64,000 nucleotides of DNA, taken from NCBI GenBank assembly GCA_016721085.1, contig JADKJI010000004.1, forward strand, positions 208,137 to 272,136, in the 5' to 3' direction. A program made the position numbers and the translations under genes. The notes under the pieces were generated by a model. It had not been told where the DNA came from and did not search any database. It saw only the letters and a list, made by a program, of their open reading frames with translations. Source of the DNA: Chitinophagaceae bacterium. Lineage in GTDB: Bacteria; Bacteroidota; Bacteroidia; Chitinophagales; Chitinophagaceae. Every line of letters starts with the position of its first letter. Positions within the stretch are counted from its first letter, which is position 1. Of the stretch, positions 53,853-64,000 are shown one piece after another.

Positions 53853-55762
53853 TTATGATTTACGAAACCATTTTTTTGCTTCGGCATTCCATCTGAAACA
53901 AAGCACTTCACCTGCTTGTATATTTTTTGGGAAGGCTCCAGGGAATATTGCCGCTTTTGTTTTTGGAGAGGCTTCCAGGTTAGAAACCACAATCCCTGTT
54001 TCCAATACACCACCAAAATATATATATACTTCTTCTCCCTCATTTTGAGCTATAGGAAGTCGACAGTATAATTTGCTAATGGGTTATTTGGGTTTACAAG
54101 GATGTTATTTGGTGATTTGGCACTGCTTGAAGGTGCTACTGATGGCCCAAAGACGGTTAGACCATTTGCTATAAAAAGGTCATCGACATATTTTTGGGCA
54201 CCAGGGCCAGGTCGTCGCCAACCCTGAATACAGGGTTAGTTCTGTAGTAAACTCTTTCTCCAAAATAACTCTTGCGGTTATTGTAAGTGGTAAAAATTTC
54301 CTGATTTGATGAGTTTTCAAAAATAGTTACTGGCTTATTTGGGGTTGCATCAAAATTGCTGATATGTAATGGCGCTTGTGCATCAATTACATTTACGCCT
54401 AACCATCCTTCATGAGTAAATAGTGCTTTTACGTTATCTACACTATCGATTACATGAAAAGCATGTGTATGATTAAAAGGCATAACAGCTAGAGGTGTAA
54501 TTGATTTTTTATTATCGCTAGTTACTCGAATAGTTTTGCCAATATTTGAACCGGCTTCATATCCAATAAAGTCAATGTATGGTATACCAAACCCTTCCCA
54601 TTCGTATCTGCTGGTTTGGGCAATATGAACCATATTGGAATTCGATTGAATACTAAGTCTGTTTGTTCCATATCCTTGAATTACAGAAACTTCCCAGTGC
54701 CATTATCTTCCCAATATACAGAGGCTACTGATTGCCCCTTATGTATAAAGTTCAGGAGTGGTAGCCACCTCCAAAACCAATACCTGTTTTTGGATCATCA
54801 TAAAATGAATATGTTGGTATTTTATCATAATACCAAGCAATGGTACCGTCTGCAAGCGTGTCTATAGGGGGTCATTTGAGAAGATGGCGAAAAAGTAGCA
54901 GCCCCAGAAACTGCCTGCTTGCGTAAAATATTTTGAGTTTAATTCGCCAATTTTATTCCAACTTCCTACAATTGTATTATTTCTAATGAAGTCCAGGTCA
55001 TAGTTATCTATTGTACCAAGAACTGCTTTTGTCCCAAAGCTATTTCCATTTTGCAGAAACTTTTTATTTGGTCCGGATATTATTTCAACAGGAACATATC
55101 TGTATTTATTATTAATGCTATCCCATGATAATACATTATTGTTTTGCCTTCCTGTAATATCAATAGATCCGTTTAGAATTTTAGAGGCATTGAATAGGGC
55201 AGTATCTGTTATTGTAATATGTTCTTTGGTTATATTTAGCCCTGCTCCTGAAGTGTAATTTGGAATATGTAAAGTATCCCACCTTGGGATGATTCCATTG
55301 TTAGTTAATATTTTTCCTGTATGACCTTTTAATGAAGGCAACCCATCTTTACTAGAAATTGAATAAAGGGAATATGGTACACTTAATAATTGTGAAATGC
55401 CAAGTTGGATAAAGTTATTACCTCCTTTTGGGTCAATTTCAACTCCAAGGTATTTTGAATTTGCTGCCCAATTAACGTCACTTAGTTTTCCAGTTGAAGT
55501 TATTACACCATTGCTGCTTCCAATAGCCACAGTGAAAAGCCCGAATTTATTCGTTTGTACCATACGGGTTTCTGAATATTGAGTCGGGCCTGTTGGACTC
55601 ATATCATAAACAGTAAGGCGGATTCTCATATTTGTGTTCTGAATCACAGTTCGGAAATATCTCTGGCAACGCCTTGATAATTTATTTGGTATGGTGGGGA
55701 TTGCGCTTTTGACTGCAGTGAAAAGCTGAAAATAATATGATAATGGTGAGTAGGTTTTTCAT
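53853..55762 (-). pseudogene. Tail-fibre-like secreted surface protein (multiple frameshifts)
   Basis: Start ATG 55762 (MKNLLTIIILFSAFHCSQ, signal peptide), then the frequent Bacteroidota opener YQINYQGVARDIS, IQNTNMRIRLTVYDMSP, GLFTVAIGSSNG and NFIQLGISQLLSVPYS. Middle parts resemble phage tail-fibre/trimeric repeats. C-terminus is FYQ-type EGEEVYIYFGGVLETG... KWFRKS ending at 53853. At least six frame changes (near 55715, 55665, 54865, 54640, 54180, 54060). Proteins of this kind are found on the surface of Bacteroidota; function unknown. Confidence 0.65.
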
Positions 55763-55793
55763 AATTGGTTAGTTGGATATCATTATTGTTTGG

Positions 55794-56313
55794 TTATTTC
55801 CTGAACACGTCCTGCCTGCTTGTTAAGATGCCTTTTACCTTATAATTGATCACGGCATAGTATTGACCTGCTGGAAGTGAACTTATATTCACTTTTTCCA
55901 ATGTTTGTCCGTTGAGATATATGGATTGTTGACTTATAAGTCTGCCTAATGCGTCCTTAAATGAAATAGTTGCTGTGCCATAACCAGGTGTACGGAACTG
56001 AAGAAAATAATTCATTATGTGCAGGTATGGGGAAAGCCTTTGTGTTGAAAAACTCTAATTTGCTATCATATCCAACACCGAATATATTATTTGTCATTGG
56101 TTGGAGAAAGCCTTCAGAGATAAGAATACTTCTAACGCCAATTGTTTGAATACTACTCATTTCACCTACACTCCATTCGAATTGGTACTTTTCTGTACTA
56201 GTAGTAGATCCCGTACTATTAATGACCGACTGATTCGATGCGGTTTGCGCGAATAATGAATTCGTAGTAAGTAGCATGGCTATTAGGATATAAGATGGAC
56301 TTATAGTCTTCAT
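55794..56313 (-). pseudogene. Small T9SS-sorted secreted protein (one frameshift)
   Basis: About 172 residues after repair. Signal peptide MKTISPSYILIAMLLTTNSLFAQ, a short mature part with YQFEWSVGEMSSIQTIG and EGFLQPMTNN, and a C-terminal T9SS type A domain (FPIPAHNE, then YFLQFRTPGYGTATIS to SRQDVFRK). Frames meet near 56005, where one base is missing. The motif [FLW]SVGE...EGFLQP is common in Bacteroidota surface proteins next to tail-fibre-like ones. Probably transcribed with the preceding gene. Confidence 0.75.
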
Positions 56314-56949
56314 AGTAGGGATTTGGATTAATTAGACTCTTTTAGAGTTCAGGGTTTAACGGACTTAGAGGGCATTTTATTGGGCAAAATCTATAGGTAT
56401 AAAAGCTTAATTCTTACTAATAAAATTTTCTAAATGCAGGTATTTATAAATCAATATATAACATATGTAAATTAATTATTATAAATAAATATTTTTTTCA
56501 ATGCTTTTAAATACTCTGATAGTTTAATTTTCATGGACTTCAAGTAATCCCAGTTCGATCGATTCTAAATCCCAAATTATTGGTTTGCCTTATTTTATTT
56601 ACAAAGCTCACTCCCATAAAAAATTGTCTACATCAAAAATCACTTATATTTGCTCGCGGTTTAGAAATCTGTGTATCCTATTGTAAGAATGATAAGTAAA
56701 GTAGCTATTTGAAAATTAACTTTCTAATAGCTATACATACTTGCCAAACAGAACCAGAAATAGATCCTGTGAAAAAAGTAATAAGGTATAAAAAACTAAA
56801 ATATTGAGGAAGGGTATAAGGAGTACTATTAAGTAACTCGCTTATACCCTTTTCTCTTTTGCCTAAAGGCGTTTTTTATAATATTGGTAATCAGTTAGTT
56901 GCAATTTTATTTGGGACTAATGTAGGGAAGCTTTGCTAAAAATTAATAA
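56314..56949 (+). promoter_or_regulatory. Leader region of the exopolysaccharide operon with a strong hairpin
   Basis: A 636-base AT-rich region with no gene. AAGGGTATAAG (56810-56820) pairs with CTTATACCCTT (56841-56851), and inside GAGT (56821-56824) with ACTC (56836-56839), followed by TTCTCTTTT. It lies 99 bases upstream of the upxY start and looks like a terminator or attenuator that UpxY could control. Long AT stretches upstream (56400-56700) may contain promoters that I cannot place. Confidence 0.6.
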
Positions 56950-57446
56950 ATGGCTGAAAGGTTGAAATGGTATGCGGTTTATACAAAGCCGCGTTGGGAG
57001 AAAAAGTCTTTAGTCTCTTACAGCAAAAGGGAGTAGAATCCTATTGTCCAATTAATAAGATCAAGCGAAAGTGGAGTGACCGAATAAAACGGTTGAAGAA
57101 CCATTATTCAAATCTTACGTATTTGTGAAAGTGAGAGGAGGAGGGTAAAACTGAAGTAAGAATGACTGCTGGGGTAGTAAATTTTGTTTATTGGTTGGGT
57201 AAGCCAGCGGTTGTAAAAGACAGAGAAATTGATGCGATAAAAAAATTTTTGAGTGAGTACGAAGAGGTGTGTGTTGAAGTGACTGAAATAAAGGTCAATC
57301 AAAAGGTTGTGGTAAAAAACGGGGCATTGAAGAATTTTGAAGCAACTGTTATAGGTGTTCAAAAGAACCAAGCTACATTACGTATAGATTCATTAGGCTA
57401 TAAATTAATCGCACAGGTACCGATAAAAAAATTAAGTATAGCCTGA
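56950..57446 (+). pseudogene. UpxY-family NusG-like antiterminator (frameshifted)
   Basis: Start ATG 56950: MAERLKWYAVYTKPRWEKK, the NusG-N signature of UpxY/RfaH-type proteins. Later sections in other frames: LLQQKGVESYCPINK and KSYVFVKV, then from 57162 VRMTAGVVNFVYWLGKPAVV and the KOW-like end KVNQKVVVKNGALKNFEATVIGVQ (in sections) to 57446. At least three single-base breaks between 57015 and 57160. UpxY proteins allow RNA polymerase to read through capsule operons. Position at the head of Wza/Wzc genes fits this role. Confidence 0.85.
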
Positions 57447-57467
57447 AGGGCCAATAAATAAAAAAAT

Positions 57468-58262
57468 ATGAAGAATATAGTTAATGTCTTATTCTCTTTT
57501 TTGGTTTTAATCAGTTTTGCATCTTGTGGTATGTTGAACCCAGGAAAAGCTACAAAGGAATTGGTCTATTTCAGAGATGCAGATAGTATAAAATCAGAAA
57601 TATTGTCAGGTAAATATGAGCCTGTTATCCGGAAAAGGATGTGCTTTATATAGGTGTACATTCAGTTCATAATGATTCAGCTGCAAGGGTCTATAACCTT
57701 CCAAACTATTATGCAGGTGGTACTTCTGTAAATGCAAATAACACAAGTACATTGGGCTATATGGTAGATTTAGATGGAAATATTGATTTCCCTCGCGTAG
57801 GAAAGCTTAAGGTTGAAGGGCTAACAAAAAATCAACTTGCAGAATTACTCAAAGAAAAATTGAAAGTTGAATTATTGGATCCATTGGTAACAATTAGGCT
57901 TACCAATTATAGGATTACCGTTTTAGGAGACGTGGAACATCCAAGTGCTTTTGAAGAGCCTGACGAGCAGATTTCAGTTTTGGAGGCAATTGGATTAGCA
58001 GGTGACCTGACACCTTATGGAAGAAGAGATAATGTTTTAGTAATTAGGGACAACAATGGGAAAAAGAAATGGACGTATTGACTTAAATGCATCATCATCT
58101 CTTTCTTCTCCGTTCTATTATCTTAGTCAGGACGACATTGTATACATTGAGCCAAATAAACGAAAGCTTCCGAATTCTGACCAAACTGTGATTAGAAATC
58201 TGTCGATAGTAACCAGTATTGTTTCGACCTTGGCATTAGTAATTACTTTGTTTAAAAAGTAA
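57468..58262 (+). pseudogene. Polysaccharide export lipoprotein, Wza family (frameshifted)
   Basis: Signal peptide with FASCGML (lipidation Cys), then a Poly_export domain VDLDGNIDFPRVGKLKVEGL with LTKNQLAELLKEKL, and an SLBB-like part ITVLGDVEHPSAFEEPDEQIS. C-terminal membrane segment NLSIVTSIVSTLALVITLF. Two breaks (about 57645 and 58070). It would form the outer-membrane channel for exopolysaccharide. It lies 21 bases after upxY. Confidence 0.85.
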
Positions 58263-58293
58263 GAAAGAGTATTTTTAATTGTCAAATTTTATT

Positions 58294-60663
58294 ATGAAAG
58301 CAAACAGCATAGAAGATATTTTGGAATCAAAAGAGGCTGGAAGGTCGCAAAAGTTAAGTGCCAAAGAGGTGATCCCTGAAGTATATAATTACGTCCCGCT
58401 GTTTGTTATATCAGTGGCTGTCATGCTTATTCTGGCCTTCATTTACCTGAGGTATACTGTTCCTGTTTATAATGTCAGTTCTTCTTTATTGATTAAGGAT
58501 GACAGAAGTAATCGTGGTGGGGGTGGTTCAGATGATCTTGAAAGTATTGTTTTTCAAACAATCAGTAAACCTTGATAATGAAATCGAAATTTTAAAAATC
58601 TCTAACATTAGTCAGTAGAGTCGTTCATCAACTAGGTCTTGAATACAGTTATTATAATGAAGGCAACATTCGAAGAAGTGAAATTTATAAATACTCTCCA
58701 ATAGTATTAGTTCCCCAAATCATTAAGGATAGTGGGGCTTCTTATAGTATTACTATGAAGTTTACTGATGCAAGAATTTTCAAGTAAAGGAACTAAATAA
58801 TGCATCATTTAAATTGGGCCAGCCTATAACTTTCCCTTGGGGGGTGGCTGCTGTAGTTCAAAAACCAGGGTTCTCAATTGACCCAACCGTTGATTATATT
58901 ATAAATAGGAACGAACCAAAGATGTTGCGCTTGGACTGATTTCAAAGATGAATATTACTCCAATTAACAATAGGGCCACGATTCTTCAATTGAACATTGA
59001 AATAGAAAACATTCAGAAAGGAGTGGATGTCCTAAATAAGTTAGTAGAAGAGTATGACAGGACCATTGTTGAAGATAAAAATAAAATACTCGAAAAGACA
59101 CTTAGTTTTATTGAAGAGAGACTTAATATAGTTGGAAAAGAACTTGGAGCTGAAGAAGAGAATATTAAAACTTTCGGAAAAATAATAAAGTTATTGATTT
59201 AGGTAGGCAATCTGAATTGTATTTAGGACAATATCAAGAGATGAATAAGGATTTGTCGGAGCAAGAGTTAAAGCTAAATGTAATAAGATTGATTTCTGAG
59301 TATGTAAGTGATCATACTAAAAATTCGAGTTAGTGCCAACAAATCTGGGAATTAATGATTTGACTCTGATAGGATTGATTGGTCAGTATAATAGTGCTCA
59401 GCTGAAAAGGCAAAGAGATCTCCAAACTTTACCAGCTACAAGTTCTATTATAAAAGATGATGATATGGCAATTGAGTCATTCCGTATCAGCTTACAAGAA
59501 AATCTGAAAAGCATTATTGCATCTAATAGAATGATTGGGATGATTATGCTGTAAAAATGCGTCAGTTTGAAGGGCAGATAGAATCTATTCCTGAAAAATC
59601 AAAAGAGTTGTTAGAGAAATCAAGGCAACAGGCATTAAAGAAAACCTATTTCTTTTATATCAAAAGAGAGGAATCAGAAATCTCTAAAGCTGCGACAATT
59701 TCAAATTCCAGAATTGTAGACACAGCATTAGGTAATATCACACCAACAAAACCTAAAAGGACAAATATCTATAGATTGGCGATTTTGTTTGGACTAGTTT
59801 TCCCAATTCTTTTTATTTATATACGTGACCTTATGAATGATAAGGTTACAATGAAGCAGGATATCAGCAAAGGAACTGATACCCCGATAATTGGTGAAGT
59901 AGGGCATTCTGATGATAAGCAGGTACTGGTTACGAAAATGGGTAATCGAAACATTATCAGTGAACAGTTTAGAGTTATAAGGACTAATCTTCCCCTACAT
60001 TATTGGGAATATAAGTAATCCCATAATTATGGTTACTTCTTCAGTTAGTGGCGAAGGCAAATCATTTATAAGCGAATCTTGCCGGAGTTATGGCATTGAC
60101 TGGTAAGAAAACTGTAATTCTAGAGTTTGACTTTACGTAAACCAAAAATCGCTTCTAATCTTCAGGTTCATCGAAAAATTGGGATTACCAATTTCCTTGT
60201 TGGACAAGCAGCTTTAGAAGATTTACCACAAAAAGTGGAAGAGGTAGAAAATCTTTATGTTATATCGTGTGGCCCTATTCCTCCAAATCCAGGTGAATTA
60301 TTATTAGACACTAGATTAGATGAGTTATTTGCCTATTTGAAAACAAAATTTGAATATATAATAATTGATACTGCTCCTGTAGGCCTTGTTAGTGATGCAA
60401 TGGTATTGGGTCGCTTTGCAAATTGCTCATTATATGTTGTTAGGCAGCGATATACGTTAAAGCGTCAATTGCAAATGATTGATGAAATTCATAGATTACA
60501 GAAATTACCCAAAATGAGCTTATTGGTTAATGACGTGCGTACTGGAGGGACATATGGATATTACGGGCATGGAACTTATGGTTATGGGTATGGATATGGG
60601 TATGGTATGGCGGATATTATGATGAAAAGAAGAAGGGAGCAAGTTGGTTTAAGAAATTATTAA
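58294..60663 (+). pseudogene. Chain-length regulator/tyrosine autokinase, Wzc family (frameshifted)
   Basis: Start ATG 58294. N-terminal Wzz domain with YVPLFVISVAVMLILAF membrane helix, a coiled-coil region, second membrane helix LAILFGLVFPILFIYI (about 59780), then the BY-kinase with Walker A region SSVSGEGKSF (about 60035), Walker A' VILEFDL, and IIIDTAPVG. The C-terminal tail is Tyr-rich (YGYYGHGTYGYGYGYGYG), the usual autophosphorylation cluster. At least six frame breaks. It controls polymer length with Wza. Confidence 0.85.
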
Positions 60664-60691
60664 GTAAGGTTGGGATTAAAATAAAATAGTA

Positions 60692-62446
60692 ATGTCGAAT
60701 TGCTGGGATAATAAATAGTCCAAACGCATCTGAGCACATACATTCGATGTGTAATGCAATGAGGAGAGGGGACCTGATGATGAGGGTTTTTATAAAGATC
60801 CTGAATTGCCTGTTGTGTTTGGACACAGAAGGTTGTCAATTATTGATCTCAGTTCAGCAGGACATCAGCCAATGATAAGTGGCAATAATGATTTTGTAAT
60901 ATGCTATAACGGTGAGTTATTTAATTTTCTTGAAATTAAAGATGAATTGATAAAATTGGGTGACATTTCATACCCATTCAGATACTGAAGTGATTTTACA
61001 AGCATACCAATTTTGGGGAAAAGAGAGTTTTAAGAGATTTAATGGAATGTATGCTTTAGCTATTCTGGACAAAAAGAAAGCTCAAGTCATCCTTGCTAGA
61101 GATCATGCGGGTATTAAGCCGCTTTATTATTCTTTACATGGGGATTCGATTTATTTTGCATCTGAATTGCGTGCCTTTAAACAGTTTGATTTTGGAAAAT
61201 TAATGAGAACTGGAAGACTTACTTCCTTAGCTTTTGGTCATATCCCAGAGCCTGTTACAATTTTAGAAGGTGTACAACCACTTGAAAAGGGCACCTGATT
61301 GAATATGATCTATTAAGTAATACATTCAAAGTTGAAAAGTTTTATTCTCCATCTTTGAAGTTAAAATTAAAGATGAGAAAACAGCAATAGTGGCAATTAA
61401 AGAGACATTGGAAGCAGCGGTAAAAAGGCACCTGATTTCCGATGCACCTATTGGACTTTTCCTTAGTGGAGGTATTGATTCAAGCATATTGACAATTTCT
61501 GCGAAACCTTTTGTGCCAAATAATCTGCATACTCTTTCTATATTCTTTGATTCAGAAAAATATTCTGAGAAGGTTTACCAGGATTTAGTTATCGAAAAAA
61601 CTAAAGCTCAACATCAATCTTTTAATGTATCAGCCCAAAATCTAGAAGATTTGTTTCCTGAAATATTAGAGGCAATGGATTCACCTTCAATTGACGGAAT
61701 AAATTCATACTTTATAAGTAAGTATGCTAATCAATTGGATTAAAAGCAGTGTTGTCTGGATTAGGTGCTGATGAACTATTAGGGGGGATACCAATCTTTT
61801 AAAAGGGCTTCATTTGTTTCAAAGCTCAGAATAATACCTTCAGTCTTTTTAAAATGGCCAAAGTGGCTTCCAGATGAAAGATATAAAAGGATCAGTTATC
61901 TTTCTTTGAAGCATCCTGTAGGTGAGTATCTCTTCTACAGGGGGTTGTTTCCTATATCAAGCATAGCAATAATATTGAATAAATCAGAGAAGCAAGTAGA
62001 GGAGATATTGCAATGCCTTCCTATACCCATAGAGTTTAAAAACTTAAAAGGGCCGCAGAGAGCAGGGTTTCTCGAGTTTAATTATTATATGCAGAACCAA
62101 CTTCTAAAAGATACTGACTATATGTGTATGTGGCATGGATTAGAAGTGAGGGTGCCATTTCTTGATAAGGATTTTATTGACCTGTGTAACAGTATTGAAC
62201 CTTCCATTAAATTCAATAGACCAATAGGGAAATATTTATTAGTTGAAGCTTTTAAAGATAAGCGCCAGAGCAGATTTGGAATAGGAAAAAGCGGATTTAC
62301 TTTTCCATTTGACGAATGGTTTAGAAATAAAAAGGGCTTCTTTAAGTAAATTGGGTTTGCCGCAATCTACACTGCAACAATTTATGGACGGCAAAACACA
62401 TTGGTCAAAACTGTGGTGCATTGCATTAGTTAATAGAAAATCATAA
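60692..62446 (+). pseudogene. Asparagine synthetase (glutamine-hydrolysing)-like (frameshifted)
   Basis: The first codons read ATG TCG; dropping the frame by two bases gives CRIAGIINSPNASEH, where Cys would be the glutaminase nucleophile. N-terminal glutaminase with FGHRRLSIIDLSSAGHQPM and CYNGELFN; synthetase PP-loop IGLFLSGGIDSSI; C-terminus HWSKLWCIALVN to 62446. At least five breaks (60700, 60960, 61298, 61350, 61743, 62345). In exopolysaccharide operons such enzymes often amidate sugars or uronates. Confidence 0.85.
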
Positions 62447-62460
62447 AATCAAATTCGAAG

Positions 62461-63718
62461 TTGAGAGTGGGGTTTATTAAAAAGAAAATTAATCAGTCAG
62501 AATTTGTTAAAAATATTTTCGTTTTATTAACGGGAACAACTTTTGCGCAATTAATTCCGATACTTACCGCTTTTGTATTAACCCGACTATATACGCCTTC
62601 TGATTACGGTATCATGGGTGTTTTCTCTGACGATAGTAACAATATTAGGTTCATTAGCAACTTTGCATATAACAATGTGATAATTGTTGGAGAAACTGAG
62701 AAGGACGCAAAAATGCTTTGTCTTTAGTTGTTTTTTTGACTTCTGTTATCTCTATTGTTACTTTATTCGCAGTTTTTTTTTCAACAACCTAATCTGTGAT
62801 TTATTTAATAAAATTGAACATAGCTCTTGGTTGTACTTTTGTTCCGTATTCAGGTTTTAACTGGTTGGATATTAGGTTTACAGGGTGGTTGAACAGGAAG
62901 AAATCTTTTAGGTTAATGTCTTTTAGCAGGATTTCGGGAGCATTAATTATCGCACTTATTTCTGTTGGTTTAGGATTCTATTTTAAAGGTCCTATAGGTT
63001 TGCTGTTAGGGCAATTGGTTTCTCAATTAATTGTAGCAGCTATTCTTGCCTATAATTACTTCTTTAAAGAAAAGAACATATTGTACTTTGAATTTACTTC
63101 AATACGACAAGTTGCAAATAAGTATATAAATTTTCCCAGATATTCATTTCCTGCAGATTTTATTTATCAAGTAATTAACCAACTGCCTGTTTTAATGATG
63201 ACCAGGTATAGTGTGAATTTGATTTCTGTAGGACTTTTTAATTTTAGTAATAGGATATTGGGATTACCATCGATGGTTGTAGCCACAGCCATAAGCGAAG
63301 TTTTTAAGCAACGAGCTGTGCAGGACTATTACGAAAAGGGGAGTTGCCGAACAATATTTATTAAAGTTCTGAAATCGTTAGTTGTTACAGCAATATTACT
63401 CATTTCTAGTGCTTTTGATATGGGGGCCAAGATATTTTTGAATTTTGCTTTTGGTAGTAAGTGGAGAGGCGCAGGTGAATATTCCACAAATTTTAGCTGT
63501 TATAGATATTTTTTCGATTCATAGCATCACCACTATCTTTATTTTTACAATAGCGCAAAAACAAAAAACTTGATTTTGCGCTTCATATCTTGATACTTAT
63601 TTCCGTAGGGTCTGTTTTTTTTTATTAGGTTTTCTTGGATTAGAGATGAAAACAATATTACTTTTTTAGGCTGTTGTCTACTCTTTTGATATATGTAGTT
63701 TACTTATTGCTTTTATAA
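62461..63718 (+). pseudogene. Oligosaccharide flippase, Wzx/MATE-like (frameshifted)
   Basis: N-terminus LLTGTTFAQLIPILTAFVLTRLYTPSDYG (in sections LTGTTFAQLIPI and TRLYTPSDYGIMG) is typical of Wzx flippases. Middle from 62796 has PRYSFPADFIYQVINQLPVLM and SVGLFNFSNRILGLP, C-terminal helices reach the stop at 63716-63718. Breaks near 62727, 62790, 63500 and 63560. It moves lipid-linked oligosaccharide across the inner membrane. The start is uncertain (TTG 62461). Confidence 0.8.
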
Positions 63719-63732
63719 ATTCACAAATAGAT

Positions 63733-64000
63733 ATGAATGATTTTGAAAAAAAGTATTATGAGGCAGATTCCTTATGGTCAGGTGAAATGCTGACAGATGT
63801 AGGCAATCAAACTCGTATTCAAGAAACTGCTAGAATAATTCCAGATGAAGTTGTAACACTTGCAGACATTGGATGTGGTAATGGTATTTTGAAAACTACC
63901 TGATAAAAACAGGCCAAGTTTAAAAATTATAGGTATAGATCGTAGTGAAGCTGCTTTGAAATATGTAAAGAACAGATAAAAAGTTAGGCGATATTTTAAA
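63733..64000 (+). CDS. Class I SAM-dependent methyltransferase, partial
   Basis: Starts ATG 63733 (MNDFEKKYYEADSLW) and runs off the window. Motif I LADIGCGNG at about residue 45 is the SAM-binding glycine loop. A frame break after GNGIF (about 63897) leads to IKNRPSLKIIGIDRSEAALKY in another frame, motif II with the acidic residue. Likely modifies a polysaccharide or its precursor. Confidence 0.75.

Noticed and set aside
1..64000. CRISPR array, prophage, insertion sequence or Ro/TROVE gene
   Set aside because: No regularly spaced direct repeats, no integrase, transposase or phage structural module, and no TROVE protein were recognised on either strand.

Overview
The window looks like a chromosomal contig of a Bacteroidota bacterium, most likely Chitinophagaceae. 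This is a judgement from gene families and sequence signals, not from a search. Supporting signs are TonB-dependent receptor and lipoprotein style secreted proteins, type IX secretion C-terminal domains (about 52.3 and 55.9 kb), a Bacteroidota-type -7 promoter element (TAnnTTTG) before icmF, an UpxY-type antiterminator heading an exopolysaccharide operon, and a fused B12-dependent mutase.

Layout. 0-5 kb: the 5' end of ispG, a Bat-type vWA/TPR pair, a class D beta-lactamase and a GH37 trehalase, all on the minus strand. 5-14 kb: a minus-strand operon with a small anchored protein, two vanadium-haloperoxidase/PAP2-type enzymes, two outer-membrane barrel proteins, a FecA-like TonB receptor and a DUF3179 membrane protein. 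14-23 kb: an L-fucose oxidative pathway (mutarotase, SDR dehydrogenase, lactonase, fucose permease, Zn-dehydrogenase, second SDR, FAH-type hydrolase) plus a GH65 enzyme. 23-27 kb: icmF, interrupted by a strange G/T-only tract. 27-34 kb: TPR protein, GH63-type glucosidase, DEAD-box helicase, peptidoglycan amidase. 34-40.6 kb: a DNA-damage group (radical SAM protein, 2'-5' RNA ligase-like protein, wrecked umuD, umuC, SRAP protein) and hypotheticals. 40.6-45.8 kb: two tiny ORFs with promoter and terminators, then a divergent WYL regulator facing a structured RNA region, a slipin and RtcB. 45.9-56.3 kb: membrane and secreted proteins. 56.9-64 kb: the start of an exopolysaccharide operon (UpxY, Wza, Wzc, AsnB, Wzx, methyltransferase).

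The most unusual locus is 42.4-45.8 kb. Between the WYL regulator and slipin-rtcB lie at least two tandem tRNA-like modules in circularly permuted order: T-arm, 3' acceptor strand, short loop, 5' acceptor strand, D-arm. Both acceptor stems pair over 7 bp. RtcB is the RNA ligase that repairs cleaved tRNA, so this looks like an RNA-repair system with its own tRNA-mimic RNA. It recalls the tRNA-like module of bacterial Y RNAs, but no Ro protein gene is present in the window.

Sequence quality. Many genes carry single-base frameshifts, mostly at homopolymers, and 49-64 kb is densely frameshifted. Consensus errors are the likeliest cause for most, so I report the reconstructed gene spans. Dispersed palindromic repeats sit in most intergenic gaps; one family recurs at least four times with intact arms.
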